Shown piece by piece: positions 11,536 through 23,344 of a stretch of 64,000 bases of DNA; the stretch's first letter is position 1; each line of letters starts with the position of its first letter. Origin of the DNA: Ischnura elegans (Eukaryota; Arthropoda; Insecta; Odonata; Coenagrionidae); the NCBI RefSeq assembly GCF_921293095.1, contig NC_060259.1, positions 42,141,812 to 42,205,811 of the forward strand, read 5' to 3'. Below the pieces are notes generated by a model, which saw only the letters and a program-made list of their open reading frames with translations, did no database searches and was not told where the DNA came from. The position numbers and the translations under genes were made by a program.

Positions 11536-13370
11536 TATGCATGAAATTATATAGAAGATAATTTTTATCATTCCCCATAAAACGCGTTGAAATACGTTGA
11601 ATTCCTACAAAACTAAAATGTGGCTTGATTTTTTTATATTTTTATCCTGAGACATAAAAGAAAGAAAACATCCGAACTACGCAACAATTTTTCCCATACA
11701 AGTCGAGGGATCATATAAGCTACACGCTTTCTTTATGATAGAGTGCAGAGCCGTCATTAACGATAACACCTGATAATTTGCGTAGCATTGGAGTCAACTG
11801 CATCCAAACATATCATTCCAAGACCTTTATTGTATTATCATCTGGCGGAAACACAATACATACATATAACTATGGACTTATATGCAGCAGAGATTTCACC
11901 TACACGTTAAGGGATGGAAAAAGGGATAGTGAATCCAATCATTTCCACTATCCCTTAACTTGAGTGTACGACATTATCGTGTGATTTGACTTCTAGGGCA
12001 GGAATCATCTGCTGTCTGCTCATGTTCAACGAGTAAATAACAACTTTTGCATTCAATGCCAGATAAAAATGTCTTTAAGACATCAATAGTAACTTGGATG
12101 GTGTCAGAGAAAAGGCGTTCTTTGCGGACCATGGCGAGATAATTACACACAGTGTCACTGAATTAGATAATTTAATGCACAAAATTTCGCGTCATTCAGA
12201 GTCCTGAAACAACCTAAGTATCTGGATTTCTCTGTGATTGGAACCTCACGTGAATAGTAAGCGTGAGCGTAAAGAGAACAAGCTTAGCTCCGAAGGCACA
12301 AAAAAGAGCCTAAATTTGTAAATTGTGAGTGCTTAAAATACCAAAGCTTTCCCAAAAATATTCGTGCCCCTTTTGTACATAGCGTTGCTTAAGAGTATGT
12401 CATATCATGTACAGTCATATACCTAGTGCTAACAGTCTAACATATCCTGCGTGCGGGTAAAATAAGTAATAATTACAAAGACGAAAAACTTGAATTTAGC
12501 TTAACTTTAATTTAACTAATTCAAAATAAAATATCCCGTTAAAATAATCAAATATAGAGAATTTAATTCTCTCTTGGACTGAAATATACGGCGATTGATT
12601 CATTATATTTAAATTTTTACTAGAAAAAATATGCAACCAAATAAGGCTAGACTTAAAAACTTAAAGACTAGTAATCCTACGTAAGCACAAAAATTCGACG
12701 AAAATCAGGGTCTGCCGTTTTTTTTGTATCTGGAAAAAACACGACAGTTGGGCTATGCTTGAAAATTATTATTTATAACGAGGAAAGACTTAATAACATA
12801 GTATAAAATAGTAAGCGTAGTTTGGGAATTGAACTTCACACCACACAAGAGGAAGTTTATATCGTCTTGATTCACAAGACGCAACCAAAAATATATATCT
12901 ACACAAATTGCCATCTCAACACGATATTTATTCAGTGTTCATTCCTCACTGTAGCATAATCAACCATAATAATGCCAAATTGAGAGGCTGAGAAAATCAA
13001 GAAAATGAACTGCGCTTCTGAGGGTTAAAATCTACTGTAGAATGGTTTTCTGATGCTTCATGAATCATACGCATAATTAGTACGATGAGACATAGATTTA
13101 ACTCCGAGATACTTGCATTGTCATCATGATAAAATTTGCCTAAGCATCTCATGCCAAGCATATCGCTGAATCTAATGATTGACACCTGAATTAATAGAAA
13201 TTGTCATGCTTTCATTATACCCTCAGAGTTTATACCAGAGGAGTGGAATTTTCTATTCACAACTGGAGAGCATCTTCCTTTCTGGGATTATTATTTATTA
13301 AGATCATATTATCCGAGAAAGCCCGAAAGAAGGAAAACGGAAATACCCATAAAATCGAGCCTTTTTTTTA
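11536..13370. other. No gene seen; small hairpin at 11921-11956
   Basis: AT-rich. AAGGGATAGTG at 11921-11931 pairs with CACTATCCCTT at 11946-11956. Nothing else is bounded. Confidence 0.4.
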
Positions 13371-13375
13371 ACTTC

Positions 13376-13603
13376 ACAGTTGGCCACATTTTGAGGCACG
13401 ATGGCCTGGTGAAGACAATCGTTGAAGAATGAGTGGAAGGGAAAAACGGCAAGGGACGGCCCCGAATGAGTTACATGAGACAGGTTATATAAAGGATATA
13501 AAATAGAAGAAATACGTCGCTGTAAGAAGGTTAGAGGATAGAAGATAGAAATGTAGAGCTGCGTCAAACCAATCTTAGGATTGTTGACTAATGATGATGA
13601 TGA
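13376..13603 (+). pseudogene. LINE RT C-terminal tail, frameshifted
   Basis: Same LINE family as 841-1078, opposite strand. The frame begins VGHILRHDGLVKTIVEE, hits a stop, continues VEGKNGKGRPRMSYMRQ, then shifts frame to KKYVAVRRLEDRR, another stop, and RAASNQS before the terminal stop. The 3' end has CCAATCTTAGGATTGTTGAC followed by ATGATGATGATGAA, the short repeat that ends this family. At least two stops and one frameshift show the copy is dead. It encodes only the segment after the RT thumb, so it is a typical 5'-truncated insertion. Confidence 0.85.
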
Positions 13604-14840
13604 ATTTATAACACAAAATAGAGATTCCCACTGCTTGCCTTGTTTGATTACATTCGATCGCTCTCTGTTTCTGATGGCTGGTGGTTAGCAACCGGGAACT
13701 ACAAGTAAACATTTCAAACTTAAGTCATAAATATCAAAATAACCGAGTGATGAGATTAAAACAGCATAATTTCAATCTTGATGCGGGGAATAATTTCCTT
13801 CGAAGTATATTATATATTCCGTCGAACATATATCGTCCCGAAATCGCAAGGCACAATTGGACCCCATAAACTGGCCATTTGTTCCCACCTACTGACATTA
13901 AAGCGCTAACTCGATTTCCATACACATGGCATACTTTTAAAACGCATTAACCACTAACCATGCCCAAACTAATACGGTAATGTTTATTTCCAAGATATGA
14001 GTCGTCAAAATCGGTTCTCCGCTCTATTCCTCATACATGTTTACTGTTTGTCGCAACCGACTTAAAAAATACTAATAGAGAGTTGAAATGAAGTCTAAAA
14101 CAACGCAGAATGAAAAAAAGAAAAAAAAAACATAAACGCAATGAGTTCTTATATATCCTCTTTCGTTACATCGTTATCCGCATCAAAACTCGAGATGACA
14201 GTCTGCGACGACACTTAAATATCACCACCCATACCACTACAGAGAGCAACACGTACTCAGTTCTCCATCCATACCCACGGTTGCCTTACGTAAAAGTATC
14301 CTCGACATGCACCACAGTTTATACTTTTGCACGATATCCAAGAGTTAATTCTAAAAAAAACATAAAGGGATCTGACATTTTACGCCTAACAAATGACTTG
14401 ATTTGATAAACAGAAATATTTAATAACATCTCAAAACAAAGGAGTTTCCATTGCACGTACACCAATATTTAGGTCAAGTTCAACGACAAAATTTTAAAAC
14501 AAGGCTGAAATGTCGTAAAAGATCAGTTACCAACCAAAATACGATTGAAATAGTACTTTGTTAAGATTTTGTCTTTAGCTGTACAAAATTCATATGAATA
14601 CAATTCTGCGACCATTCTGGCGTTTATGCAATAGCTTCCCTCTGCCCAAATTTTTTTTAGAAAATTTAAAACCTTTATAATAGATGTTATTTTTATAAAA
14701 CTAAGAAAATCGTGTCATCGCCACTTTAAAATTTTGCTAAAACAACAAATGATCTCGACGCTTTCAGGCAAACCTGATGGAAATTCAATATGACAATACG
14801 CGCTAGAAAATTGAGAAAAATCCAAAGAAACTTTAATATT
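13604..14840. other. No gene seen
   Basis: AT-rich. The frame near 14110-14406 is driven by an A-rich start and shows no domain. Confidence 0.4.
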
Positions 14841-14841
14841 T

Positions 14842-14906
14842 ACAACAACCGGTTTCTTCAAAAGAGTCGACATCATCAGAAATTTTTTTGACGTAACTGG
14901 TTGTAG
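14842..14906 (-). ncRNA. Hammerhead-ribozyme-like motif of a retroelement (degenerate)
   Basis: On the minus strand the order matches a hammerhead core. A 5' strand ACAACCAGT (plus 14896-14904) comes first, then after about 16 nt the invariant CTGATGA (plus 14873-14879), then a 16-nt segment, GAAA (plus 14853-14856), and CCGGTTGT, which re-pairs with the 5' strand in 8 of 9 positions. Stem II is weak and the cleavage-site triplet reads GTT rather than the usual GTC. Penelope-like elements are known to carry hammerheads. Activity is inference; it may be a decayed copy. Confidence 0.4.
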
Positions 14907-15200
14907 CTAATGTGACACATGTACATAGAAATTCACAAAGTTGTCCCTGTCATTGTTAGCATCTTCCAACCCTATTCACGCCGCCCGAGTCACAGTATAT
15001 GTACAACCCTAGGGTGGGATGGCGTGAGTTAGCGCGGGTGGTGTGAGGGAGGCTGGGGGTCCGGAGGGGGAAATCTCCGCTGCTCGATCTCTCCGTAGCA
15101 ACGGGGTCGCGCCGTGACGTCACCGCCGCCCCGCCCCGCACCCGCCGGCGCCGCGCGGAGCGGCAGTGGCGCCGCTCTGCCGCGCTAGTGCCGGCCGAGG

Positions 15201-15224
15201 ATGAAGCGGGTGCGGCGGCCGTGA
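15201..15224 (+). CDS. Possible upstream ORF in a 5' leader
   Basis: ATG followed by six codons (peptide MKRVRRP) and TGA, 146 bp before the candidate main start. If the leader begins upstream of it, this uORF could reduce translation of the main frame. The transcription start is unknown, so this is conditional. Confidence 0.2.
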   Translation: MKRVRRP

Positions 15225-15370
15225 GAGGAGTGCAAGCCGTGTGTGAGAGCCGCGCTCGGGAGCCGCTGACACATCGCCGAGGGCCGCGCTCCGAGACACC
15301 TCGAGGACGGAGGTCGTAGCCGCAGCGTGCCAACCAGGCGTGCCACGCGGGCCGCGGGACTTTTCTGTGC

Positions 15371-15401
15371 ATGGCCAGCCACTGCGCTACCCCCCCACCA
15401 G
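15371..15401 (+). CDS. Candidate first coding exon (MASHCATPPP...)
   Basis: An ATG with G at +4 opens ten codons, MASHCATPPP plus one base, and ends at CCACCAG|GTAGGC, a good U2 splice donor (a phase-1 intron if used). It sits at the downstream side of the CpG island, where a first coding exon is expected. Reading on past the donor gives a proline-rich 200-codon frame that looks compositional. No further exon could be linked, since the rest of the window shows only transposon remnants, so the intron would be very long or continue beyond the window. The protein is too short here to assign. Confidence 0.35.
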
Positions 15402-15894
15402 GTAGGCCCCCATTCCCTCATCCCCCCGCACCCGCCCCCACCGCCCCCGCCCCGCCGCCGCGCGCGCCTATCGATTGCCCCGGGGGGCGGCGGGGAGTGA
15501 GGGGCCGCCCGGGGATCGATGCCCGAGTGGGCCGTGAGGAGTGCCGTAGCGCGGCCTTCTCCCACGACCGCTCTCAGTGCATCTCGAGACGCGGTAATTG
15601 GCGCCACGGACCGTGGCCACTTCCAATGACTCGGGACAAAGGGAGAAACTTTCCGCTCTCCTTAACAACTCTCGTTCGGGAGGGACATTCGAGGAATCTG
15701 CCAGTTAACATCAATAATCATTGCAATCTTCATCCATCACTCCTAAACCAGAATCAACGACAACTGACCAGAAAGGCCGAATCTTCAGCCGCCAACTCCT
15801 TTGAAATAGGCTATATAATAAAAACTGGACGCTTGAGGGTGGAAATCCGTACCGGCAATTTCTTGCGCCAAACCATTATACGATATAGGAAACA

Positions 15895-16060
15895 CGGATT
15901 AACGTCCCATTTGATGGACGGTGTTTTGTGTCCTACTCAAATCTACCCACTGATGATGGATTGCCACGATTAAGATTTGCGGGACTTAAACCCCGTCCCC
16001 CGGCGTGGTGAGCCGTTCAAACCACCGACGATGACTGAGCCGTCTAGCTGTGACCCAGCA
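15895..16060 (-). mobile_element. tRNA-derived SINE (family with GGGACGTTAA core)
   Basis: Minus strand: an A-box-like CGGCTCAGTCATCG near 16030-16043 and B box GGGGTTTAAGTCCCGC at about 15976-15991 form the tRNA-like head. The body carries GGGACGTTAATCC at plus 15897-15909. The same GGGACGTTAAGCC core is found in the longer relative at 35.45-35.74 kb. Such SINEs, with a tRNA head and a conserved GTTAAGCC block, are widespread in insects. The 3' end is not clearly bounded. Confidence 0.6.
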
Positions 16061-19000
16061 AACGTCGTGCTCTCTGGCGGTGAAGCAGGGAATTGCGGTG
16101 TCGCTGGCTCGGGGCGAAATTCCGGCACAACGGACTGCGAAATATGCCCCTCGGCGGGGTCAACGCTAGGCTTTCCGGCCCCCCATGTCACGCAGCCTCG
16201 ACTTTCTTCAAAGACACACCGTGCCTTTGATGACGCCCAAAAAGCTTCACTCCTCAGGGCTGAATTTATTTTGCACTGAATAAATAGAGTATTCCAGGAA
16301 TAGGACTACGGAAATCCAAAAAGCGAGATGGCCGAGCTATGTTTACAAACATTTCAAATATCTATATTGCGTACGGGTTTGAGGGGCTGTTTGAGCACGA
16401 AGCGACGAATTGGTACATTTTAGAGGGAAATATTACGCATAGTTTTGGTTTAAAGGTTTTTATTTGATACCCCCTGCTTAAGCAACAGTTTTGTGATTGA
16501 TGATTTATTATATAGGTAACAGATCTTCATATTATACTTTTGAACATTTGATTCTTGTTTTTTATCGCAGTAATATTTCTTCAAATGGAGCAAAATCGAT
16601 AAAAATATTTCTTTCTTAAAATACTTCGTTTCAATACATCCATTACAGTCGTGAAACAGGATTTCACTATGTGTAGAGATAAGTCTAAGGCTATGAATAA
16701 TGATTTGAGATTTTAATTAATTTGGATTTGAAAACATGTAAAAGATGATTGAGAAATGATCCCGGATGTATGTTATTATTCAAGCCAGTCCTATGGAGGA
16801 CTAACGCCCACTATCATTCCCAGGAATTGTATTGAAAACGTGATAACTAATGATAAAAAATTCACACACGCGTCATCAAAATGTTTCCATGGCGACCATC
16901 CCTGCTAGTAGCCAGGATGCGGGTTTTCCCATTTCATGAAGGGACTCAGGTATAGACTAGGGGCTTCGCGACACACTTAAGAGTTTATGATCACTCGTGA
17001 ACATACGCCTCATGGGTGTATCCAGGGTACAACTTTACGGGACCGCCCTATATATCCACTTCAGGTGGAAACAACAAGAGTTAGATAATTGCGAACGCAT
17101 AGGTATTATCGTCACTTAGTTCATTATTTCCCGCGGAAATAATTGACAATAATAAATACGGACGAAAGGGAAAAAATATACGATAGTTAAAATTTCGTAA
17201 TAATCTACATAACTTTAAAAAAGCGTAAACTTACTATAGTACTCTTATTTACGCTAACTGTTGCTTTCTCAGGACCATTTGTCACACCCATATCCAGGCA
17301 TAAGTTATAATCGATATAATAAAACAGTTGAACAGTGCGTTTTCAAACGGTTGGACAGGGATTCGCTTTTATATAAAAATTAAGTACCGTAATGGACATT
17401 TATCTACAATCTAGACAGGTACAAACCAACGTGTACAATTACAATGATAATTTTTCACTTTAACGGCTGATATCCAAAAAATCCTAGGCCATGGAGGAGG
17501 TAGTTACTACGGGGCATTGTGCACACGTAGATGGGGTCAAGAGAAGGGGAGGATTGGAGGCCGTCTTCGCAGTACCACCACGGCTCATCCCCGCGGACGG
17601 ACGAAAAGCGCTTATCGGGAAGAGAATCGCAGGCACTCACCCGAGGGATGGGATTCGCAATAAAAACATTTCACTTAGGCTACGACATCTGGCCTATCAT
17701 TTCTGTCCACTCTGACTAAATCCGTAAAAACTGAGCGCTAATTACAAATATTATTCACAGAACTGGATAACATGTATCAATAGGAATGGGATAGCGACCT
17801 AGAGAATCAATTAACAATTGGTGTTGATCGAGCATATAGCTAGCGAAAAGACATGAACCAATTTCTATCCGGAAAAAAGGAACAGCAAAAATGACCAAAC
17901 CTAAATTGTCTAAGGTATGGAGATATCTTGGATTTAAATAATCATTCATAAAGCCAAAAATGTAATATAATATTTCAGGCATTCTATTAGGGTATAATCC
18001 AGTGCCCAAACCCTCTATGGCGAAACAACATCATAAAATTGATTGTGATTATGCAAAGTTACCTGATTTGATGGAGATATACAGACTTTTAGATTTGTAT
18101 TTAAATATTGCCAGATACACATGTACCTATCAGTTCTGGAGAATCATACAATGATCACAAAGTAAAAATTAGCAGGTCAGAATAAGAATATTTCCATACT
18201 CTCGGCGTTTTCGTTTAACGCATTCAACACTTGCCAACAATGAATAAGTAGTCTACTACTTGTTTTCGAAAGGGGTTTATATCGGATACTCTAAAAAGTA
18301 CTTTTTCGTAACAACCGTGTAAAAAAACTAATAAAATAAGCATGTAAAATTAAAATTTGCCTAGAAAAACGCATACATACCTAGAAACATGTCATCACTT
18401 TTCCTGCATTATTTTTTTCTTATTAGTTATTCCAACCCAAACCTAAGGGACATTAATGCGACGAAATTTAGTATCGTCACCATTGTCTATGCATTGTACC
18501 TACAACGCTTAGTTACTGTGGACCAAACATACATCAGGTTGTTAATAGCTAGATAAAAGTGCTGTGCATACACATTAAAATCGTTATAATTACACTAAAT
18601 ATGAGTTCTTAATTTATGGATTGTTGGAGGATGTCGACTGCATGGCCCGCAACATTGTATACATAATCATTAAAATTAAGATGGTACTGCGGAAAAGAGA
18701 GATTTCAGTCTCCCCAAAGCATTACCAAAACATTCATAATCCATGCTTCACCCAATGTACGCTCTCACGAAGGTGCTACATTTTTTTAATTAAGCATCTC
18801 AGGCACATAAATTCGAGACGAATGCGAAAGAATTAGCCCAAGGCATACAGAAAAGCGTATAATCCAATAGGCGATATTTTAAAATTTGGAGTAATACTTC
18901 ATTTACAGATGCACATTTGTAACTTTAGGAACTAAAAGTTACGCTCAAAGAAATTCATTCGATTATTCGCACTAATGTGATGCTTTTTTCCTCCTGGGGA

Positions 19001-19945
19001 GAATGGCCTTGTTATATCCTTTTTATTAAACACTCCAAAATTACATCACAAATGCATAGTTAAAATTTGAAAGAAAAACCAACTATGGAGTTCAATCTCA
19101 TTTCAGCAATGATAGTTTCACACCTAAAAATTATCCATAGACTCTAGCGTAACAATTTATGATCATGTTCACCAACCGGAAATGCGAGTCTGGAATTTTT
19201 CGATGCACTACCTTTAACGCATTTCATAAAAAGTATGAAGTACTAACATTTCTGGAGTAAAATATAACTCTAGGCGGTGTAATTCCAGCGAAGGAATCTC
19301 TGACCTGAGTCCGATAACGAAGTAACTACGTGTCACCTCGAACGTGCTTTTAGCGACTAGGCTAGAGGAACAGAGATTTCATTTGTAAATTACTACTAAG
19401 GCTTTCTACCGGTCAGGTTTAAAGGAGTCATTTCGCCAATAACCTCGGACTCTCTCACTTTACCCCTCCCAAATAGCAAACTCCAATATGCTGACAATAT
19501 TTTTCGCGTAACAAAATGAAACGGGCATCGACTCTTTTTCTATGAATGAATTGGACAGAAAAAATTACAATTGATTTGATAAAAAAGAAATAAAAATCAA
19601 AATAAGCTATGTGAAATGATAATAGCCTGATTAAATGCTAGAGCCTACAAAGAATAGCGTTCTACTTCTATAGATGTCACGTTATCGGAAACTAGTTTCA
19701 TTCTATTCCTATCGACAATAGCCATTTTAAAGTAAATATGTATTGCGTTTTGGCCCTAGGTATGATATCGAATAGTAAATGGGGTCGAGTGTTTCGTGGA
19801 ATATGGTTTTTTGGTATCGAAAGCAAGAGATGCATCCTGCTTCATGCTCCACCCTCCGTATCTATTGCATCTCATACCAGTGCGTATTGCCTGCCGCACC
19901 ATCTGCGACCCACCGTGAGCTTCCTAAAAAGAACATTTACTACTA
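16061..19945. other. No gene seen; small GC-rich patch near 17490-17660
   Basis: Mostly AT-rich. The patch at 17490-17660 has short frames on both strands and no domain. If the CpG island drives a plus-strand gene, this would be its first intron. Confidence 0.4.
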
Positions 19946-19971
19946 GTTTAACACTACTAGTAGTGTTAAAC
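19946..19971. repeat. Perfect 26-nt palindrome centred on CTAG
   Basis: The sequence reads identically on both strands over 26 nt: half-site GTTTAACACTACT, followed by its exact reverse complement. The perfect match does not extend further. It could be a dyad protein-binding site or the junction of a template-switch event. Confidence 0.7.
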
Positions 19972-20371
19972 GTACGTTACGTAGATGTTCTAAATAACCA
20001 TCGGAAAAATGCATACCTGATCTGAAATGAGGCTTTAATTAATAACGGGCGTGTAGGGATTATATCATTATGAAGCCACTATCTCAAAATTAACACCAAA
20101 ATACCGAGATACCTATGGAAAATATTTCGAAAATACGATTAAGTATCAAGAAAAAGTGACTAATCAATAACTTATTTACATAAGGTATTAAACCGGTTTA
20201 GGTAGGTTTACTCGGAGAATGTAAAGAATCACCCAATCTCCCTTATTAAACTTTCCTCTCAATTCCCAGTAAGATAAAATATCTACTCTCTTCCTATCAA
20301 TAAACCATCCCCCTTCAACACAATTAGGTATTATAAAAAGTAAAGAAAGCTTTTTAATTCCACACATATAT

Positions 20372-20460
20372 TAATGCACGACCGAGGTTTCGACGTCATC
20401 GAACGGGGCACGTCATCACCAGATGATGACGTCCCACGTCGAAACCTAGGTCATACATTA
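20372..20460. repeat. Head-to-head foldback of a hammerhead-like retroelement end
   Basis: Each arm carries a version of one motif, (T)GATGACGT...ACGTCGAAACCTNGGTC, facing the other. The left arm is GACCGAGGTTTCGACGTCAT (20379-20398). The right arm spans 20421-20455 and includes GATGATGACGT, ACGTCGAAACC and TAGGTC. GACCNAGGT can pair with ACCTNGGTC in both orientations, as in hammerhead stem III, and GAAAC follows a GATGA box. The CTGATGA box is altered in both arms (CAGATGA, TCGATGA), so both are probably inactive. Confidence 0.5.
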
Positions 20461-20560
20461 AATATATTTATGGAACTACAAAACTTTCTTTACTTTTCAT
20501 TGTGTAAAGTAGATTCCATAAATTCACGCCTGAAACAACTAATTATAACATTAAGGCATG
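20461..20560 (+). repeat. Retroelement terminal sequence continuing the foldback
   Basis: Aligns with 1380-1480: TTTATGGAACTACAAAACTTT, then GTAGATTCCATAAATTCACGCC and CTGAAACAAC. It has the same order and spacing as the 1.4-kb copy, so the two are copies of one element end. Confidence 0.5.
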
Positions 20561-20949
20561 AATAATATCGTATGAAAACTACAATGGGCATTCTTTTCCA
20601 GAACCTAGTAATCCAAGTGTTTCTGCAAGCCTGAAAGATGAAAACTAAACCATAAGTCGGAGCAGAGCGTGCTCTTATCACTCACAGATTTCACGCAATT
20701 GAAGGCAGAACCACCCCAACACGTCGCGTGACTAACCTCTGGGCCCGACACCAAAAGCCTCCGTCGGAAATAGAGGGTGCCGCAAGGAGCGTACATCTCA
20801 CGGTAGGTCGCAGGTGTTGCTATTGGTCAATGGTCGCTCGGGATGAAACCTGCGGTGGAGTAGGAACTAAACAAGAAATTTTTATAAGACTACTGGGTAT
20901 AATCATCGCCCAAAAACCTTAGAAATGGCTTGAAGTTTATATCCACTCA

Positions 20950-21078
20950 ATCAGATAACTCGTTAAAATCTGCCAACGTTTCCAAATTAACGCATTTCTT
21001 GTATTTGACACCTCTCATTACCTGTTCTATATGCCTCATCTGATATCGAGGTCTTGATTTGCTGTGCTTCCCATAAAC
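20950..21078 (-). pseudogene. LINE RT C-terminal fragment
   Basis: One uninterrupted minus-strand frame reads VYGKHSKSRPRYQMRHIEQV, then MRGVKYKKCVNLETLADFNE, and stops at 20950-20952. It corresponds to the GKNGKGRPR...IEQV...KLADRR segment of the LINE tails at 0.84 and 13.4 kb but is clearly diverged (SRPR for GRPR). Both ends are truncated: neither the WRAASNQS block nor the 3' repeat tail is present. Only about 40 codons remain and there is no RT core. Assignment rests on the R-P-R...IEQV...LAD pattern. Confidence 0.65.
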
Positions 21079-22747
21079 TTCACCTCAGAAAATTGAAGTC
21101 GTGATTTTCAAAACATTATTGGAATTACCCAAGTTTGGAGACAGCCAGTTACCTATAGATCTTCTAAGTTAACAAAGCCAACCCCCCACCATCTTTCCAT
21201 TAACAGATAGATTATCTAAGTAATATCCATTCATATAAAAAAACGAAGCAACAGCTGTATATATTTACCCAGAATATATATAAAAATACAGTTAATCCCA
21301 AATTTATGGCGAATGGAATTGTGTCGTTTTGGAAATCATGGTTTTGATTGTCCCCATCAGTCCACCATGTTTCATGGCATGGGGTCAATGAAGTCACATC
21401 ATCTCCGCCTCGGACTTCTGATCATCATCATTCTGCGGCACCACATAAGGGACTACGGGGCTGAAATAAATAAAATTTGCTCTCACAGCAGTAAGTTAAT
21501 CTGGTCGAGAGACACGTCGACTCAATCGATGGGAGATGATTCTAAGCCCGGAGGGAAGCAAACGCGGTGGACAAGGAAATGCCGAGGGATCAAAGACTCG
21601 GCCCACGGGCGAATCGCAAAATATACCACAGCGAATTGAAGCGTGCACAGAGGGGAGGGAGGCATTGACGGCAGCGGAGGGGTCATTGGCAGGGGCTGCA
21701 CACCCTTTACACACTGACTCGTGCGGCTAAAAGGGAACTTAGGGCTGCCAACCCTACCGCATTATACGGTAGCTCCAGCATTTGCAAAACTGTTTACACA
21801 AAATATCAATGACATAATAACCTATATTAAATTTCCCATAAATCCAGGCTTAACTTTAGTCTTACCGTCCCACGATAGAAAATAAAATAATAGAATAAAA
21901 CTTTGATAGGTTCACTCACGAATTTTGACAGGAACTACCCAGGTTTTAAAACGTAATAATCATAATTAATTAATTAGTTATGAAACGGGTTGTAACGATT
22001 AAAATTCGAAAGTGAACCTTAAAAAGTGCTATTCTGTATTTCCTATACCTCCCATTCCATAAATTAAATTTTTGGGAAGGTATTTTTGTATTCGCTCTAA
22101 TGGCATCAAGTTCGATTTACGTAGCGTTCATCACTGAAAGACTGAAAAATTTTCTCGTGAAATTTTGTCGATTACCTGATCTACCGCATTTTTTTAAGTG
22201 GGCGACCCTGTCCTCTGTAATGTAATACTGTTAAAAAATTTCACCTCACTAAATGCACTCAAAAGCGCCTCGCATTACACAAAGCCATCAAATTGCGTCG
22301 CCCAGCATCGAAATATATCGCAATGCGATGTATCGCACGCCGAGGACGATCAATACCCCAACCGAAAGCTCACGTGCATCATGATGATCGTTGCATCGCA
22401 ATATCGCATAATACTAGCATTGATCGATTCGACATCCCACTAGATACACACCGAGGTTACAGGCCTCTCGCTACTCGTGGTGCAAACTCATTTACCCACT
22501 CACAACTCGTTTAATAGCGGGAAAATCAAAATAGGTAATTGAAGATACACTTTGACATATGTCGATGGTCATGAACTTGCCGTATGGTTCCTGGAGCATG
22601 AGATGTTTTAGTAAAATATGACACGCGCGATGATACAGAGCAGGAGCTCCACAGAAACTTGACGCGTAGAAAGATGTCATACAGCATCCTGTGTACATTC
22701 GGGCTGCAACAACTTCCGAAAAGCCTATCCTCGCGTAATAAATTGCA
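21079..22747. other. No gene seen; GC-richer patches at about 20640-20880 and 21490-21770
   Basis: The patch at 21490-21770 has overlapping frames on both strands with no domain. ATCGATCG-rich text occurs at 22300-22440. No bounded element was found. The first patch listed precedes this interval, between the retroelement end and the LINE tail. Confidence 0.35.
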
Positions 22748-22751
22748 TTAA

Positions 22752-23344
22752 CCCTTAACCGGTGACGTGCGGTCTGAGAGACCGCTGCGTTTCTAAAATT
22801 ATGAATATTTTCAAAATTAAAATTTAAAAATATCTATAATTCTCGTTAGCTTCATATTTTTGCATAACAAGGACATCCCACTCTTCAAATGTAACGTTCC
22901 TTTTATTAATTTCTGTAAATTTGCCATTGAATTCGATTAGCTGTCAGTGAGACCGCAAGTCACTTACTAAGAATGCATCAAGAAAAGGAATAAGCGGGAT
23001 AAATGTCATGGCTACTTACTACTTAGCCTTCCAACTTTAACATTTACGGCCTTTTTTGAATCTGGCGAAATATTGATACATAAATATAATAATTATAACT
23101 CAAGTGTTTTTGGCATCAGTTTTTTGATCCTGCTTCAAATCACAATTTTTTAAATGACAAATTGATTCGTATTGGGAGTGTAAAAATTTTAATATAAGTT
23201 TTAGAATAGTTAAGCATTCAAAGAAAAATTAAACAAAGCAATAAAAATGGCGTAGCAATATTTTATGAATTTTTGATTTATTGCGGTCTCCCAGACCGCA
23301 CGTCACTGGTAGTGTAACAAGAATTGCACGTCACTGGTTAAGGG
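22752..23344 (+). mobile_element. piggyBac-like MITE, 593 bp, TTAA target duplications
   Basis: The element begins CCCTTAACCGGTGACGTGC (22752-22770) and ends with the reverse complement of that sequence with one mismatch, GCACGTCACTGGTTAAGGG (23326-23344). TTAA flanks it exactly on both sides (22748-22751 and 23345-23348). CCC/GGG termini with a TTAA duplication are diagnostic of piggyBac-type transposition. Next to the left end is GCGGTCTGAGAGACCGC, a hairpin. A matching GCGGTCTCCCAGACCGC with a second CACGTCACTGG lies just inside the right end, so the right terminus is partly duplicated. The interior is AT-rich with no transposase; it would need a transposase in trans. Confidence 0.9.

Larger units (their letters stand above)
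15030..15625 (+). promoter_or_regulatory. CpG-island promoter with CRE and GC box
   Basis: A 600-bp block of very high GC and CpG density in otherwise AT-rich DNA. It contains a palindromic CRE, TGACGTCA, at 15115-15122, with a GC box, CCCCGCCCC, at 15129-15137. Downstream lies GC-rich leader-like sequence with a short upstream ORF (ATG at 15201, seven codons, TGA ends at 15224) and then the candidate start codon at 15371. No TATA box is evident, which is usual for CpG-island promoters. The plus direction is inferred from the splice donor; a bidirectional promoter is possible. Confidence 0.45.

Noticed and set aside
15371..15973. 200-codon frame starting at the CpG-island ATG
   Set aside because: It runs through a consensus splice donor at 15401, is low-complexity and proline-rich, and its 3' part reads into a SINE. 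Only the short exon before the donor is kept.
20372..20460. An active hammerhead ribozyme
   Set aside because: Both arms have altered CTGATGA boxes, so only structural similarity is claimed.
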